DNA from: Evansella halocellulosilytica
GTDB taxonomy: Bacteria > Bacillota > Bacilli > Bacillales > Salisediminibacteriaceae
NCBI RefSeq assembly: GCF_002335745.1
Contig: NZ_NIST01000001.1
Span: 2,266,039-2,330,038, forward strand
Reading direction: 5' to 3'
DNA length: 64,000 bases
In this document: in pieces, positions 62,292 to 64,000 of the stretch
Layout: every line of letters begins with the position of its first letter
How positions within the stretch are numbered: position 1 is the stretch's first letter
Program-made: the position numbers and the translations under genes
The notes under the pieces: generated by a model
The model's input: only the letters and a program-made list of their open reading frames with translations
What the model was told of the DNA's origin: nothing
Database searches by the model: none

Positions 62292-62675
62292 ATGGATCAT
62301 TGCCTTTTCTGTTATTATGACCAGTTTCCGGGGCAAAAAGTCGTATTTGAAAATAAGTACGTCTTATTTTTACAAAAGCCGCAAGAGGTATTAATTGGAT
62401 CAGGTTTAATTATTCCTCGAGCACATCGTGAAACGGTGTTTGACTTAACTCAAGAAGAATGGAATGCAACGTATGTGATGCTTCAGCAAGTGAAGACGTA
62501 CCTTGACGATGAAAATTCACCAGATGGTTATAACGTTGGTTGGAACTGTAAGGAAGTTGGCGGCCAGTCAATTCCACATGCACATTTGCATGTCATCCCA
62601 CGTTATAAAGATGAACCATATGCTGGAAAAGGATTGCGTTATTGGTTGAAAAGTAGTGAAAACAAGCGGGGGTAA
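62292..62675 (+). CDS. HIT-family hydrolase
   Basis: A 127-residue histidine-triad protein: N-terminal zinc-type CLFCYYD, active-site HAHLHVIPRY with HxHxH. Of the HIT/AP4A-hydrolase-like branch (MLQQVKTYLDDENSPDGYNV, GQSIPHAHLH). TAGGAGAG precedes the ATG. Second gene of the cluster. Confidence 0.88.
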   Translation: MDHCLFCYYDQFPGQKVVFENKYVLFLQKPQEVLIGSGLIIPRAHRETVFDLTQEEWNATYVMLQQVKTYLDDENSPDGYNVGWNCKEVGGQSIPHAHLHVIPRYKDEPYAGKGLRYWLKSSENKRG

Positions 62676-62685
62676 GGGGGCTCGT

Positions 62686-63537
62686 ATGGATTTAAAGAAG
62701 AGGGATGAGCAATTGCCTGCTGAACGTGAAAAGTTGATATTGGCAATTGAAGCCAATATTACTCCAGATGAAAATATTTTGTCCGTCTTTTACGGTGGAT
62801 CAATAGGCGCGGGAAATACAGATCTCTATTCTGATATTGATGTACGAATAGTTGTGAAAGAAGATGTATATGAACAATATGTGTTATCGAAACAAAGTCG
62901 GGCAAGGAACTGGGGAGATGTCTTATTTTTTGAAGATTTTCCTGGGACTACGTATACAGTTGCCCATTATGATTGCTTTGTTAAAGTCGATTGTTTTTAT
63001 TATCGCGCAGTAGATTTGAAGCCTTCAGTCTGGCTGAAAGACATTAAGATCGTTAAAGACACGGATCAGATAATGACAGTTGTAGCGGAGGAGTCAAAAA
63101 AGCTTTCTTTTAACTTAACAAAGGAAGACGTAGAGGTGTGGCGGACAAAATTTTTCGCCTATATCCATGAAGTGTATCGCCGTGTGAAACGTGGTGAAAT
63201 ATATTATGCTTTGAGCTGTTTAGATCATCTTCGTTTTTCACTGACTTCAGGGTGGTATATGGAGAAAGGGATTCAACCGAATTCTTTCGGTGATTGGGCA
63301 AAAATTGAAGGTCCACGCAGCTACTTAAATGACTGGCAGCAATCATTGCTGAAAGAATGGGAAGGTAGCCTGCAGCCTGATCATATTATGCATGTTATGA
63401 AACAGATGATTCCTGAGTTTATTCGTGTTCATAAAGTGTTGTGTGAAAAAGTTAGCTTGATTGAAGATCGTCAAAGGGTTGATAACATTTTAGGAAAAGT
63501 GTTTCAGGCTCTAAATAAAGGAGAAGATTGGCAATGA
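62686..63537 (+). CDS. Nucleotidyltransferase-domain protein
   Basis: A 283-residue protein. The N-terminal 90 residues hold an NTase core: FYGGSIGAGNTDLYSDIDVR, with GG-x(10)-DxD metal-binding pattern, and a further Asp in VKVDCFYY. The C-terminal half is helical, as in aminoglycoside or kanamycin nucleotidyltransferase relatives (ALSCLDHLRFSLTSGWYME). It may adenylylate a small molecule; resistance function is not shown. ATG 62686 after AAGGGGG; overlaps the next gene by four bases. Confidence 0.78.
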   Translation: MDLKKRDEQLPAEREKLILAIEANITPDENILSVFYGGSIGAGNTDLYSDIDVRIVVKEDVYEQYVLSKQSRARNWGDVLFFEDFPGTTYTVAHYDCFVKVDCFYYRAVDLKPSVWLKDIKIVKDTDQIMTVVAEESKKLSFNLTKEDVEVWRTKFFAYIHEVYRRVKRGEIYYALSCLDHLRFSLTSGWYMEKGIQPNSFGDWAKIEGPRSYLNDWQQSLLKEWEGSLQPDHIMHVMKQMIPEFIRVHKVLCEKVSLIEDRQRVDNILGKVFQALNKGEDWQ

Positions 63538-63941
63538 CAGTAGGTGGGCTTCATCACATTGAGTTTTACGTTTCAGATTTAGAAAGATCATTGGATTTTT
63601 GGGGTTGGTTCTTAAGCGAATTGGATTATAAAATATTTCAAGAGTGGGAAGAAGGCCGAAGCTGGAAGAAGGAAAACATGTACATTGTGCTTGTTCAAGC
63701 TGATGAAAGGTTTCTAGACATCCCTTACCATCGGCGGCGCGTTGGTTTAAATCATTTGGCCTTCCATGCCCAATCACGTAAACATGTCGATGAAATGACA
63801 GAAAGCCTAAAGAAAAGAGGTGTTACGATTTTGTATACTGATCAACACCCTTACGCAGGAGGAACAGAACATTATGCGGTTTACTTCGAAGACCCAGACA
63901 GAATGAAAGTTGAACTAGTTGCACCAATATTGAATTTATAG
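63534..63941 (+). CDS. VOC-family protein
   Basis: A 135-residue VOC-fold protein: LHHIEFYVSDLERSLDFWGW at the start, VGLNHLAFHAQSRKHVDEMT in the middle and YAVYFEDPDRMKVELVAP at the end, supplying His and Glu candidate ligands. ATG 63534 overlaps the nucleotidyltransferase stop (ATGA) with AAAGGAG upstream. Last gene in the window. Confidence 0.87.
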   Translation: MTVGGLHHIEFYVSDLERSLDFWGWFLSELDYKIFQEWEEGRSWKKENMYIVLVQADERFLDIPYHRRRVGLNHLAFHAQSRKHVDEMTESLKKRGVTILYTDQHPYAGGTEHYAVYFEDPDRMKVELVAPILNL

Positions 63942-64000
63942 AATATGGAAACGTTATTTTTCTGAACAACTGTTAATACATATTTCAGAAAAAATGAGAT

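Noticed and set aside
62656-62685. Upstream GTG start for the nucleotidyltransferase gene
   Set aside because: It overlaps the HIT gene end and has no ribosome site; ATG 62686 has AAGGGGG upstream.

Overview
The window looks like the chromosome of a low-G+C Gram-positive rod of the family Bacillaceae, possibly an alkaliphilic or salt-tolerant relative of Bacillus. The signs are strong GGAGG-type ribosome binding sites, frequent TTG and GTG starts, lipoproteins with acidic linkers, PreQ1-I and purine riboswitches, a Bce-type antimicrobial peptide module, bacterial nitric oxide synthase and Bacillus-style dispersed repeats. No rRNA, tRNA, CRISPR array or prophage was seen. The species cannot be fixed from the window alone.

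Layout. 1-7 kb: the 3' end of a histidyl-tRNA synthetase-like gene, an ASCH protein, an HD hydrolase behind a LexA-like box, a TPR protein, a DUF1801 protein, an M23 peptidase-like protein and a drug efflux pump. 7-14.3 kb: an AraC regulator, a collapsed IS1182-type element, then a cre-controlled operon with a sugar-binding lipoprotein, two permeases and a GH42 beta-galactosidase. 14.3-21 kb: an RNHCP protein, a double-psi beta-barrel protein, and a divergent Fur-type iron-siderophore locus (binding lipoprotein plus fused permease one way, ATPase plus FhuF-like reductase the other). 21-28.5 kb: HIT, GNAT, an ECF sigma factor with a C-terminal SnoaL-like domain, an HtrA-like protease, transposase debris, a PhzF-like protein and an RsgA GTPase. 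28.8-33.2 kb: ugpCAEB-type transporter. 33.5-37.2 kb: glutamate dehydrogenase, then PreQ1 riboswitch and queCDE.

37.3-48.2 kb: isochorismatase, NUDIX, a Bce-like response regulator/kinase/ABC transporter module, several small enzymes, two broken genes (VOC and NUDIX) and glycerate kinase. 48.6-53.8 kb: heterodimeric ABC exporter and a MATE pump. 54-56.7 kb: a triple-repeat protein and adenine deaminase behind a purine riboswitch with the guanine-type specificity base. 56.7-59.5 kb: an RRNPP-type regulator whose stop overlaps the start of a 46-residue secreted propeptide gene, divergent from a possible acyltransferase gene. 59.7-63.9 kb: M50-like protease, zinc-ribbon protein, nitric oxide synthase, VOC, HIT and nucleotidyltransferase genes.

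The best candidate for an undescribed system is the regulator-propeptide cassette at 56725-58139 with its divergent acyltransferase-like neighbour and a structured leader at 58291-58361. Other points of interest are two genes whose best start codons are ATC and ATT, a 21-bp tandem repeat between the PreQ1 riboswitch and queC, and several families of dispersed palindromic repeats.
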